From NCBI GenBank assembly GCA_016194865.1, contig JACQAT010000017.1, forward strand, positions 1 through 36,624: 36,624 bases of DNA. Reading direction: 5' to 3'. Within the stretch, counting starts at the first letter, position 1, and each line of letters begins with the position of its first letter. The stretch is from Chloroflexota bacterium. GTDB taxonomy: Bacteria > Chloroflexota > Limnocylindria > P2-11E. Below are positions 25,584 through 32,817 of the stretch, piece after piece. A program made the position numbers and the translations under genes. The notes under the pieces were generated by a model that made no database searches, had not been told where the DNA came from, and saw only the letters and a list, made by a program, of their open reading frames with translations.

Positions 25584-26317
25584 CGCGCCTTCTTCTCGCC
25601 GCCGCGGATCGACCGGCCGATGCGCTTGATCGGGTCGCGCACCATCGAGCGCCACTGCTGCGTCGCGACGCCTTCGAGATGCTCGCCGAGCGTCCAGGTG
25701 CGACCCGCCGCCACGGTCAGGCGCGCGAGGATCGCGGCGCGCAGCTCGTCCGGCGTCGTTCCATCGAACTCGGTCCAGGCCGTCCCGACCAACGCGGCGT
25801 GATGCGCGTCGCTGGACCCGGTCTCGGCGACACGCAGCACGTGGGCGTTGAGGGCGCGCGCACGCGCCGCGCGCACCCGCCCCGCGTATGACGGATTGCG
25901 CAGCTCGATCCCATCGACGAACCCTGAGCCGTCACCCGACGCGGCGAGCGTGCGCAGCGTCGCCTCGCCGACCGAGAAGGTCAGATAGGACAGCGGGTGG
26001 GGGACGATCGCGAGGCCGCCCTGTTCATGGATCGCCGAGATCGTCTCGGCGATCGGCCTGAGCATCTGGAGCTCGTCCTCCACGAAGAGCGCCAGCAGGT
26101 GGCCCTGGCGGGTGGTGACCTCGACGCCCGTCACGACCTGCACCGCGCTGCCATGCCGCGCGGCGAGGTCGCGCAGCAGGAACGCGCCGCGGATGTCGTC
26201 GTGATCCGTGAGAGCGATGACGTCCATGCCCGTGCGCTCCGCGCCGGCGAGGATCTCGTCGACGGACGCGAGCCCATCGCCGAGGTCGGAGTGGAGCTGG
26301 AGGTCGGCCTTCCCCAT
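25580..26317 (-). CDS. PHP-domain metal-dependent phosphoesterase
   Basis: The 245-residue protein has the PHP metal-binding motifs LQLHSDLGDG (His9), IALTDHDDIRG (Asp38, His39, Asp40), IVPHPLS and TGSSDAHH. Members act on nucleotide, sugar or histidinol phosphates, and the stand-alone group often hydrolyses small phosphate esters. A basic C-terminal tail ends EKKAR. It sits between an acyltransferase (one-base TGATG overlap) and the PimA-like gene (ATGA overlap). It could therefore remove phosphate from inositol phosphate or a phosphorylated lipid precursor, but that role is inference. ATG 26317 was chosen because the PHP fold starts at residue 4. Confidence 0.85.
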   Translation of the reverse strand: MGKADLQLHSDLGDGLASVDEILAGAERTGMDVIALTDHDDIRGAFLLRDLAARHGSAVQVVTGVEVTTRQGHLLALFVEDELQMLRPIAETISAIHEQGGLAIVPHPLSYLTFSVGEATLRTLAASGDGSGFVDGIELRNPSYAGRVRAARARALNAHVLRVAETGSSDAHHAALVGTAWTEFDGTTPDELRAAILARLTVAAGRTWTLGEHLEGVATQQWRSMVRDPIKRIGRSIRGGEKKAR

Positions 26318-27159
26318 CAGCGCTCCCAGAGCTCCTCGAACACCGACCACTCCTCCGGCGCTCGCCGGATGTGCGGCTCGAGGCGCTCGGCGAAGCGCCG
26401 GACGCCCTCGCGGACGTCGCGATCGTGGTCGCCGGTCGACACGAGCTCGAGCGGCGCCTCGAACTCGGCGACGTCGCGGCCGCGCTCGTGGTGCGCGAAC
26501 GCCGGCACGACGTACGCGCCGCTGCGGAGCGCGAGCGAAACGTGCGCGGACGGCAGCAGCGTCTCGCGGCCGAAGAGCTCGACCCGCGCGCCGATGCCCG
26601 TCACCGCGCGGTCGGCGAGGATGCCCAGCACGCCACCGCGCCTCAGGATGCGCCCGATCGACAATGCGGCGCCGGTCTCGACGAAGCGCAGACCCATCGC
26701 GCGTCGTGCCCTGTTCACCGCTCGGCTCACCTCGGAGGTCTCCTTCTCGATCGGCATCGTCACTCCGACGCCGCGCGAGATGAACACCTGGCCGCAGACG
26801 GAGACCGGCCCCAGGTGCGCGCTCGCCATCACCACGCCCTTGCCGGTCGCGTACGCGTTCGCGAAGTGCTCCCACCCGCGCACCTCGATCGTCCTGCGCA
26901 CCTCCTCCGTCGTGAGCCGGGCGATGCGGAAGATCCCCAGGTAGTGGCGCACCTGCGCGACGAAGGCCCGCCGCACGAGCGCGTCGCGGTCGGTCCGCTC
27001 GGGCACGACCACCTCGAGGTTGCGGCGCACCGCCCGGCGCGCACCTGGCGAGAGGAGGTAGGCGATCGTCCCGGCAACGATGCTGATCGGCACATCGACC
27101 GCGCGAGGGAGCCACGGGACGAGCCGCTCCACGGCGCGTACGAGCAGCTTCGCGAGCAT
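26317..27159 (-). CDS. LpxL/PatA-like lipid acyltransferase lacking the catalytic acid
   Basis: This 280-residue member of the LpxL/HtrB/PatA acyltransferase family has an N-terminal hydrophobic segment and RRNLEVVVPE, FVAQVRHYLGIFRIARL and IEVRGWEHF. The usual HX4D/E active site reads AHLGPVSV: His115 is present, but the acidic residue five positions later is Ser120, and the Asn-aromatic pair between is Pro-Val. A later GILADRAVTG matches the family's second conserved block. It may be inactive, regulatory, or use another residue. The ATG at 27159 is one base after the stop of the intact paralogue. Confidence 0.85.
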   Translation of the reverse strand: MLAKLLVRAVERLVPWLPRAVDVPISIVAGTIAYLLSPGARRAVRRNLEVVVPERTDRDALVRRAFVAQVRHYLGIFRIARLTTEEVRRTIEVRGWEHFANAYATGKGVVMASAHLGPVSVCGQVFISRGVGVTMPIEKETSEVSRAVNRARRAMGLRFVETGAALSIGRILRRGGVLGILADRAVTGIGARVELFGRETLLPSAHVSLALRSGAYVVPAFAHHERGRDVAEFEAPLELVSTGDHDRDVREGVRRFAERLEPHIRRAPEEWSVFEELWER

Positions 27160-27160
27160 C

Positions 27161-28066
27161 TCAGGCGGTCGGGCTGGCGACCGCGGGCCACATCGGCCGG
27201 AAGATGTACCACTGGTCGGGCCAGTCCCGCACGAACTTCTCGAGCGCGGTGGCGATCGACTGCGTCGCGCGCTCGATGTCGTGCGCCGACTCCTGCGTCC
27301 GCTCGACGACGATGGGCGGGAGCGCGATCCCGGTGAAGGTGTTGTCCTGCCGGCGGACGACGGCCGCGACCACGATCGGAGCGCCCGACACGCGCGCGAG
27401 CGCGGCGGCGACGGTGGGGAAGCGGGTGCGGAGCCCGAAGAACTGGGCGTCGACGTGGTCGAACGCGCCCGCGCGGGGGCCGAGATCCATCATCAGCCCG
27501 ACCATCTCCTCGCGTCGCAGCGCGCCGAGCGCCTTCTTCGCGGCGCCGGACGGCGAGTGGATCGTGATGCCCTTGTGCGCGCGGTTGCCGATCAGCAGAT
27601 CCATCAGCCGCTGGTTGCCGATGTCGTCGGCGATGACGTTGAGCGGGATCTCGTCCGCGACCCGTGCGCCGCCGAGCTCGAAGTTCCCGAAGTGGATCGA
27701 GACGAAGATGAGCCCCCTGCCGTGGGCCATCGCGGCGCGGAGGTTCTGCCAGCCGTCGATCGTCACCGTTCGCCGGAGCTCGTCGAGCCCGATGGCCGGG
27801 AACCGCATGATCTCCGTCAGGTACTTCGCGAAGTTGCGGAAGCTCCGGCGCGCGACCCGTGCGACCTCCACGTTGGCCGCGGGCAGCGAGAGCACGACCG
27901 CGAAGTTCGCCTTCGCGATGTGGCGCTTCTCGGTCCAGAGCAGGTACGCCAGCTCGCCGCCGCCGACGGCCAGCCAGTACGTCACGCGCCGCGGCAGGCG
28001 CTGGACCGCGGCCGCCGAGATCCGCCATACCCAGTAGGCGAGGCCGTGCAGGAGCGAGCGCGGCAC
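27161..28066 (-). CDS. LpxL/PatA-like lipid acyltransferase
   Basis: The 301-residue protein is an acyl-CoA or acyl-carrier-dependent acyltransferase of the LpxL family. The catalytic motif is IHFGNFELGG, with His125 and Glu130 five apart. NFAKYLTEIMRF precedes it and a GLMMDLGPR block follows. Next to PI-synthesis genes and a PimA-like enzyme, it is a good candidate for PatA-type acylation of a phosphatidylinositol mannoside. The GTG at 28066 lies six bases after the ino1 stop, with GTAGGG upstream. It forms a pair with the next gene, whose catalytic acid is missing. Confidence 0.9.
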   Translation of the reverse strand: MPRSLLHGLAYWVWRISAAAVQRLPRRVTYWLAVGGGELAYLLWTEKRHIAKANFAVVLSLPAANVEVARVARRSFRNFAKYLTEIMRFPAIGLDELRRTVTIDGWQNLRAAMAHGRGLIFVSIHFGNFELGGARVADEIPLNVIADDIGNQRLMDLLIGNRAHKGITIHSPSGAAKKALGALRREEMVGLMMDLGPRAGAFDHVDAQFFGLRTRFPTVAAALARVSGAPIVVAAVVRRQDNTFTGIALPPIVVERTQESAHDIERATQSIATALEKFVRDWPDQWYIFRPMWPAVASPTA

Positions 28067-28072
28067 GCGGCC

Positions 28073-29239
28073 CTACTTTCCGCCGAGGGTCGCGCTGTTC
28101 CTGCCCGCGATGTAGTCCTCCACACCGGCGTGCGCGAGGTCGTCGGGGATCTGCTTCGGCGGTGACTTCATGAAGTACGCCGACGGCGCCACGACGGTCC
28201 CGCCGAGGCCGCGGTCGAGCGCGAGCTTGCAGCAGCGGATCGCGTCGATCACGACGCCGGCGCTGTTCGGTGAATCCCAGACCTCGAGCTTGACCTCGGC
28301 ATTGAGCGGCACGTCCCCGAAAGTCGTGCCCTCCATGCGGATGTAGCACCACTTGCGGTCAAGAAGCCAGGGCACGTAGTCGGATGGACCGACGTGCACG
28401 TTCTTCGGGTCCATCTCGTAGTCGAGCATGCTCGTGACCGCGTTCGTCTTGCTGATCTTCTTCGACTCGAGCCGCTCGCGCTCCAACATGTTGAGGAAGT
28501 CCGTGTTGCCGCCGAAGTTGAGCTGGTAGGTGCGGTCGAGGCGTACGCCACGGTCCATGAAGAGCCGCGTGAGCACGCGGTGGGTGATCGTCGCGCCGAC
28601 CTGCGACTTGATGTCGTCGCCGATGACCGGCAGGCCCTTCGCCGCGAATCGCTTCTGCCAGTACGGCTCGCGCCCGATGAAGACGGGCACGCAGTTGATG
28701 AACGCGCAGCCGGCCTCGAGGATCTGCTCGACGTACCACTTGGTCGCCTCTTCGCTGCCGACCGGCAGATACGAGACGACGACGTCGACCTTGCGGTCCC
28801 TGAGGGTCGCGACGATGTCGTCGGTCGCGCCGGGCGCCTTGTGCACGACCGTCGAGAGGTACTTGCCGATGCCGTCGTGGGTCATTCCACGGCTGACCTT
28901 CACGCCCGAGCGTGGCACGTCGGCGAAGCGGTACGTGTTGTTCGGCGCGCTGTAGATCGCATCGGAGAGATCCTTGCCGACCTTGTTGCGGTCCACGTCG
29001 AACGCGGCGACGAAGTCGACGTCGCCGATGTGGTAGCCGCCGAGCTCGACGTGCATGAGCCCCGGGATCTTGTCCTTGGCCTTCGCGTTGCGGTAGTAGT
29101 GGACGCCCTGGACGAGCGAGCTCGCGCAGTTGCCGACGCCGATGATCGCGACCCGGATGCGCCGGCGCGTCGCTCTTTTCTTCGGCGCATTGTTCGCGAC
29201 CCCCTTCGCCGCCGGGGCCTTGGAAGCAGTGCGTGGCAT
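28073..29239 (-). CDS. ino1: inositol-3-phosphate (myo-inositol-1-phosphate) synthase
   Basis: The 388-residue enzyme converts glucose-6-phosphate to inositol phosphate using NAD. A Lys/Ala-rich N-terminal tail of about 26 residues precedes the Rossmann motif [52 protein letters not shown] and [13 protein letters not shown] follow, all typical of the actinobacterial/archaeal-type enzyme. ATG 29239 has GGGAG upstream. It lies 23 bases after the phosphotransferase gene, so substrate synthesis and its use are in one operon. Confidence 0.96.
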   Translation of the reverse strand: MPRTASKAPAAKGVANNAPKKRATRRRIRVAIIGVGNCASSLVQGVHYYRNAKAKDKIPGLMHVELGGYHIGDVDFVAAFDVDRNKVGKDLSDAIYSAPNNTYRFADVPRSGVKVSRGMTHDGIGKYLSTVVHKAPGATDDIVATLRDRKVDVVVSYLPVGSEEATKWYVEQILEAGCAFINCVPVFIGREPYWQKRFAAKGLPVIGDDIKSQVGATITHRVLTRLFMDRGVRLDRTYQLNFGGNTDFLNMLERERLESKKISKTNAVTSMLDYEMDPKNVHVGPSDYVPWLLDRKWCYIRMEGTTFGDVPLNAEVKLEVWDSPNSAGVVIDAIRCCKLALDRGLGGTVVAPSAYFMKSPPKQIPDDLAHAGVEDYIAGRNSATLGGK

Positions 29240-29262
29240 GTCTCGTTTCTCCCTTGGTCGAT

Positions 29263-29874
29263 CTATGCGCGCAGGGCCGCCGCGACCGCGGCGATACGCT
29301 GCAGGAACGTGATGGTCGAGAGGACCGCCACCGCCACGACCGCGGCGGTGAAGGCGAGCGGATAGCCCAGGATCGCCCAGACCCCGAGCCCGATGAGGAA
29401 GACCGTGAGCCGCGCCTCGCGCGGCGCGAGCCCGATGTTCGCGGTGAGGCCGAGCGACTCGGCCTTCGCGCGCACGTAGGGCACGAGGCTGGAGGAGATG
29501 AGTCCGATGACGCCGGCCCACAGGAGCAACGCGTCGGACGCCGCCACGCCGAGGCCGATCGTGCCGGCGGCGACCGCGCTGTCCGAGAGGCGATCGACGG
29601 TCGAGTCGAGGAACGCGCCGAGCTTCGTGCCGCCGCCCCCCGCGCGCGCGAGCGTGCCGTCGAGCGTGTCCGAGAGAGTGCCAACAAGGATCAGGATGAA
29701 CGCGGCGAGCGGGCGGTCCATCGCGAGCAGCACCGACCCGGCGACGCTCAGCGCGAAGCCGGTGAACGTCACGACGTTCGGTGTCACGCCGATCGCGTGC
29801 AGCCGGCGCGCGAGCGGGGCCATCCCGACGCGCATGCCCTCGGCGACCTCCTTCGGCAGGACGCCGTGGCTCAT
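29263..29874 (-). CDS. CDP-alcohol phosphotransferase, probable phosphatidylinositol-phosphate synthase
   Basis: The 203-residue membrane protein carries the complete CDP-alcohol phosphotransferase signature: Asp69, Asp72-Gly73, Ala76-Arg77, Gly86, Asp90 and Asp94 at the expected spacing. About five to six membrane helices surround it. Family members join CDP-diacylglycerol to an alcohol or alcohol phosphate. With ino1 next to it, inositol phosphate is the likely acceptor, giving phosphatidylinositol phosphate, the usual bacterial route. Phosphatidylglycerolphosphate synthase is the main alternative. ATG 29874 overlaps the regulator stop (ATGA); the longer frame upstream is a shadow of the regulator gene. 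Confidence 0.88.
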   Translation of the reverse strand: MSHGVLPKEVAEGMRVGMAPLARRLHAIGVTPNVVTFTGFALSVAGSVLLAMDRPLAAFILILVGTLSDTLDGTLARAGGGGTKLGAFLDSTVDRLSDSAVAAGTIGLGVAASDALLLWAGVIGLISSSLVPYVRAKAESLGLTANIGLAPREARLTVFLIGLGVWAILGYPLAFTAAVVAVAVLSTITFLQRIAAVAAALRA

Positions 29875-30170
29875 TCGATCGTCCGATTGAGCAAGGTTCG
29901 AAAGCCGCGCTCGTGCAGTGCCGCGAACCGTTCGCGGTCGAACGAGCAGCGGACCTCGCGCCCGTTGCGCATGGTGCGCACGATGCCCGCGCGGATGAGC
30001 GGGCGCAGGTGCCACGACATCAGCGGGTGGCTGACCTTGAGCCGCCGCACGAGGTCGGAGACCGACCGCTCGCCCTCGGTCGCGAGGATCTGCACGATCC
30101 GCAGGCGGGTCGTGTCGCCGAGCGCGCGGTAGTAGGTCTTCAGGTCACGCGTGGCGCTGTGGCTGAGCAT
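29871..30170 (-). CDS. ArsR-type winged-helix regulator
   Basis: This 99-residue protein is a compact ArsR-like DNA-binding protein: [18 protein letters not shown], then [23 protein letters not shown] as the recognition helix-turn-helix, and a wing NGREVRCSF. There is no ELCVCDL metal site, and only one Cys, so a metal sensor is unlikely. It is the first gene of the phosphatidylinositol operon, overlapping the phosphotransferase start. It probably regulates this operon, possibly through the 86-base divergent region shared with rarA. ATG 30170 has AAGGGGAG just upstream. Confidence 0.88.
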   Translation of the reverse strand: MLSHSATRDLKTYYRALGDTTRLRIVQILATEGERSVSDLVRRLKVSHPLMSWHLRPLIRAGIVRTMRNGREVRCSFDRERFAALHERGFRTLLNRTIE

Positions 30171-30177
30171 GCTCCCC

Positions 30178-30206
30178 TTGCCGTCGCTTCATGACGTGAA
30201 AAGAAT
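30178..30206 (+). promoter_or_regulatory. candidate rarA promoter
   Basis: TTGCCG and AAGAAT are separated by 17 bases, about 50 bases before the rarA ATG, in the only AT-rich part of the divergent region. The nearby palindrome CTTAAG (30208-30213) could be part of a regulator site. The match is modest. Confidence 0.3.
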
Positions 30207-30256
30207 CGCTTAAGTATCCGCGCGAAGCCTAGCACAGGCCATGTGATACTCGGCCG

Positions 30257-31672
30257 ATGCCGTCGAAGCCCCGCTTGCCCGCTCGACCGGCCGGCGACGC
30301 CGGAAATGCATTGTTCTCAGAGCTCGGCGCGGAGGCGCCCGCTGACCTCAAAGGGCAGCCGCTCGCCGCGCGCATGCGTCCGCGCGAGCTCGACGAGTAC
30401 GTCGGGCAGGCGCACCTCGTCGGACCGGGGCGGATCCTGCGCCGCGCGATCGACGCGGGGCAGCTGCCCGCGATGGTGCTGTGGGGACCGCCCGGCACCG
30501 GCAAGACCACGCTCGCGGCCATCGCGGCGCGGCGCGCGAAGGCGCGCTTCGTGCCGCTCTCCGCGGTGTCGAGCGGGGTGGTCGAGCTGCGGAAGGTCAT
30601 CCAGGAGGCGCGCGCGCTGCGCTCCGCCACGGGCGAGCGCACGGTGCTGTTCATCGACGAGATCCACCGCTTCAACAAGGCGCAGCAGGATGCGGTCCTG
30701 CCGTACGTGGAGAACGGCGACGTGATCATGATCGGCGCGACCACCGAGAACCCGTCGTTCGAGGTGATCTCCGCGTTGCTCTCGCGGACGCGCGTGTTCA
30801 CGCTGCAACCGCTCTCCGAGGACGACGTGCGCGTCGTGGTCCGCCGCGCCGTCGCCGACGCGCGCGGGCTCGCCGGGCGCGTGACGCTGGACGCCGACGC
30901 GGAGGACGCGCTCGTGGCGGTCAGCAACGGCGACGCGCGGGTGGCGCTGAACGCGCTCGAGCTCGCCTCGGACGCGTCGGGCGACGGCAGCGTCACGCTC
31001 GCCGCGGTGAAGGAGGCGATGCAGCGGCGCTCGCTGCTGTACGACCGCGCCGGCGACCAGCACTACGACACCATCTCCGCGTACATCAAGAGCCTTCGCG
31101 GCTCGGATCCCGATGCGTCGCTCTACTGGCTCATGCGGATGATCGATGCGGGCGAGGATCCGATCTTCATCGCGCGCCGGCTGGTGATCCTTGCCGCCGA
31201 GGACGTCGGTCTCGCCGACCCGCAGGCGCTCGTGCTGGCATCGGCGGCGCAGCAGGCGGTGCACCTGATCGGCATGCCCGAGGGATACTTCCCGCTCGCG
31301 GAGGCGACGATCTACCTCGCGCTCGCGCCGAAATCGGATTCCGTGAAGGCCGCCCGCGGGCGCCTCGACCACGACATCGAGGAGACCCGCGTCGACCCCG
31401 TTCCGCTGCACCTGCGCAACGCGGTCACAGGGCTGATGCGAGGGATGGGCTACGGCAAGGGCTACCGCTACGCGCACGACGCGCCGGGCCACTTCGACCC
31501 CGACGAGACGTTCCTGCCCGCGTCGCTCCAGGGGAGGCGGTACTACGAGCCGACGGATATCGGCGCGGAGGCCGAGCTCAAGCGCCGCGTCGAGCAGATT
31601 CGGCGAAGCGTCCAAGGAAGAGCCCGAGCTCGAACAGGAGATACATCGGGATCGCCACCAGCGTCTGATTGA
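30257..31672 (+). CDS. rarA: replication-associated recombination AAA ATPase RarA (MgsA)
   Basis: The 471-residue ATPase acts at stalled replication forks. Features are ARMRPRELDEYVGQ, Walker A WGPPGTGKTT (76-85), Walker B VLFIDEIHRFNKAQQD, sensor 1 IGATTENPSFE, a SRTRVF arginine region, and the C-terminal tetramerisation domain with DPDASLYWLMRMIDAGEDP split around a loop. It normally ends near YYEPTDIGAEAELKRR. The last 22 or so residues lie antisense to tatC and look like a read-on tail. The 95-base tail-to-tail overlap with tatC is unusually long. Confidence 0.96.
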   Translation: MPSKPRLPARPAGDAGNALFSELGAEAPADLKGQPLAARMRPRELDEYVGQAHLVGPGRILRRAIDAGQLPAMVLWGPPGTGKTTLAAIAARRAKARFVPLSAVSSGVVELRKVIQEARALRSATGERTVLFIDEIHRFNKAQQDAVLPYVENGDVIMIGATTENPSFEVISALLSRTRVFTLQPLSEDDVRVVVRRAVADARGLAGRVTLDADAEDALVAVSNGDARVALNALELASDASGDGSVTLAAVKEAMQRRSLLYDRAGDQHYDTISAYIKSLRGSDPDASLYWLMRMIDAGEDPIFIARRLVILAAEDVGLADPQALVLASAAQQAVHLIGMPEGYFPLAEATIYLALAPKSDSVKAARGRLDHDIEETRVDPVPLHLRNAVTGLMRGMGYGKGYRYAHDAPGHFDPDETFLPASLQGRRYYEPTDIGAEAELKRRVEQIRRSVQGRARARTGDTSGSPPASD

Positions 31673-32315
31673 ACGGGTCCGGTGTCGGCGTGATGACCGC
31701 GCCGATGATGAAGACCAGCAGCACCACGTAGCGCCGCTGCTTCGCGAGCCACGCGCGCTTCACGATCCCGACGCGGATCAGCGCGTAGATCACCGCCGGC
31801 ATCTCGAACACGACGCCGACACCGAGGATGAACATCGTCACGAACGAGAGGTATTCCGAGCAGCGCAGCTGGTTCTCGATCACCGATCCGCCGAAGTTGA
31901 TGAGGAAGCTGAGCGCGCTCGGCAGCAGCAGGAAGTAGCAGAACGACATCCCCGCGACGAAGAGGAAGAGCACGAAGGGGCCCAGCGTGAGGACGTAGCG
32001 GCGCTCGTGCGGGTGCAGCGCCGGGTCGATGTACTTGAAGAGCTCGTAGAGGATCACCGGCATCGCGAACGCGAGCCCCGCGAAGAGCGCGACGCGGAAG
32101 AACGTCGTGAAGTTCTCGGTCGGGGAGAGCGCGATGCACTTCGTGAGGCCCGTCGGCACCAGCAGGATCGCGATGATCTTCTCGGTGAAGGCGAACGAGA
32201 TGGCGGTCGTCGCCGCGACCGCGATCGCCGCGATGAAGAGGCGACTGCGAAGCTCGTCGAGGTGCTCGATGAGCGACAGCTCGCGGTCGCGCTCGTTGGT
32301 GCTCACGGGCGTCAC
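31578..32315 (-). CDS. tatC: twin-arginine translocase subunit TatC
   Basis: The 245-residue protein is the substrate receptor of the Tat pathway for folded proteins. The N-terminus has LIEHLDELRSRL, followed by six membrane helices, the loop FKYIDPALHPHERRYV, FEMPAVIYALIRVG, and the late motif ITPTPDPFNQTLVAIPMYLLFE divided over helices five and six. The only in-frame starts are GTG at 32315 and GTG at 32306, neither with a ribosome site, so the message may be nearly leaderless. Its 3' end overlaps rarA by 95 bases. No tatA or tatB is visible here. Confidence 0.95.
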   Translation of the reverse strand: MTPVSTNERDRELSLIEHLDELRSRLFIAAIAVAATTAISFAFTEKIIAILLVPTGLTKCIALSPTENFTTFFRVALFAGLAFAMPVILYELFKYIDPALHPHERRYVLTLGPFVLFLFVAGMSFCYFLLLPSALSFLINFGGSVIENQLRCSEYLSFVTMFILGVGVVFEMPAVIYALIRVGIVKRAWLAKQRRYVVLLVFIIGAVITPTPDPFNQTLVAIPMYLLFELGLFLGRFAESARRGA

Positions 32316-32323
32316 AGTAGAAT
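32296..32323 (+). promoter_or_regulatory. candidate promoter for the tRNA gene
   Basis: TTGGTG and TAGAAT (five of six matches) are separated by 16 bases and end 38 bases before the tRNA. The TAGAAT box lies just outside the tatC start on the opposite strand. Confidence 0.4.
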
Positions 32324-32361
32324 CATCGCTACGCCCCTGTATGACGACGAGGGCCCACCTC

Positions 32362-32433
32362 GCCCCCGTAGCTCAGTGGATAGAGCGCAGGCCTCCGAAG
32401 CCTGAAGCAGCGGTTCGAGTCCGCTCGGGGGTA
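32362..32433 (+). tRNA. tRNA-Arg (anticodon CCG)
   Basis: The sequence folds as a normal cloverleaf of 72 bases. The acceptor stem is GCCCCCG with CGGGGGT (first pair G-U). The D arm is GCTC/GAGC, the anticodon stem CAGGC/GCCTG with loop CTCCGAA, and the T arm AGCGG/CCGCT with loop TTCGAGT; the discriminator base is A. The anticodon CCG reads the Arg codon CGG, common in this GC-rich genome. The CCA end is not encoded (CTG follows). Confidence 0.95.
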
Positions 32434-32489
32434 CTGACAGGGCCACGCATACTCAACAACATGGAACCGCGCGTGGTGCTTCGCTTGTG

Positions 32490-32588
32490 CGGGCTCCGCC
32501 GTCGTGGCGGCGCAGGCCGCCGGGACCGACATCGTCATGATCGCGGGCTCTCGAGGCCAGCGGGTTCATCAAGCGGCTCTTCCCCTAG
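32490..32588 (+). pseudogene. remnant of an NMT1/SsuA-type solute-binding protein
   Basis: One frame reads AGSAVVAAQAAGTDIVMIAGS, typical of the ligand-binding loop of NMT1-type binding proteins. The next frame immediately gives ALEASGFIKRLFP and a stop, typical of the family's C-terminus. The two fragments are joined with a frame change, so the middle of the gene is gone. It lies just after tRNA-Arg and its stop shares CTAG with the next gene. The fragments are short, so this call is tentative. Confidence 0.4.
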
Positions 32589-32764
32589 GCCTCTACGGGT
32601 CGCAGCCGCGAGAGCTGGATCCAGAATCGCCCAAGCTCGTTGCTCACCAGCCACTCCTCGCCGTTCGGCGACGGGCGCACCAGCGTGCCCTCGCGCCACA
32701 GGTCGGAGTGGGCGGGCGAGTACCGCACCCGTGTGCCAGGTCTGAGCTCGAGCGCGCTTGCCAT
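32585..32764 (-). CDS. small unknown protein, 59 residues
   Basis: An ATG at 32764 opens a 59-residue frame ending at TAG, with plausible composition: MASALELRPGTRVRYSP, then SDLWREGTLV, NGEEWLVSNELGRFW and IQLSRLRPVEA. The alternation of charged and hydrophobic residues suggests a small beta-barrel (SH3- or KOW-like) domain. It lies 53 bases downstream of the AAA ATPase gene on the same strand and may be co-transcribed. No ribosome site is evident and the function is unknown. Confidence 0.6.
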   Translation of the reverse strand: MASALELRPGTRVRYSPAHSDLWREGTLVRPSPNGEEWLVSNELGRFWIQLSRLRPVEA

Positions 32765-32817
32765 TCAGCGAACAGTAGGTGGTCACGGCACCGCTCCGCG
32801 TTGCCGCGGCCGTCCTG

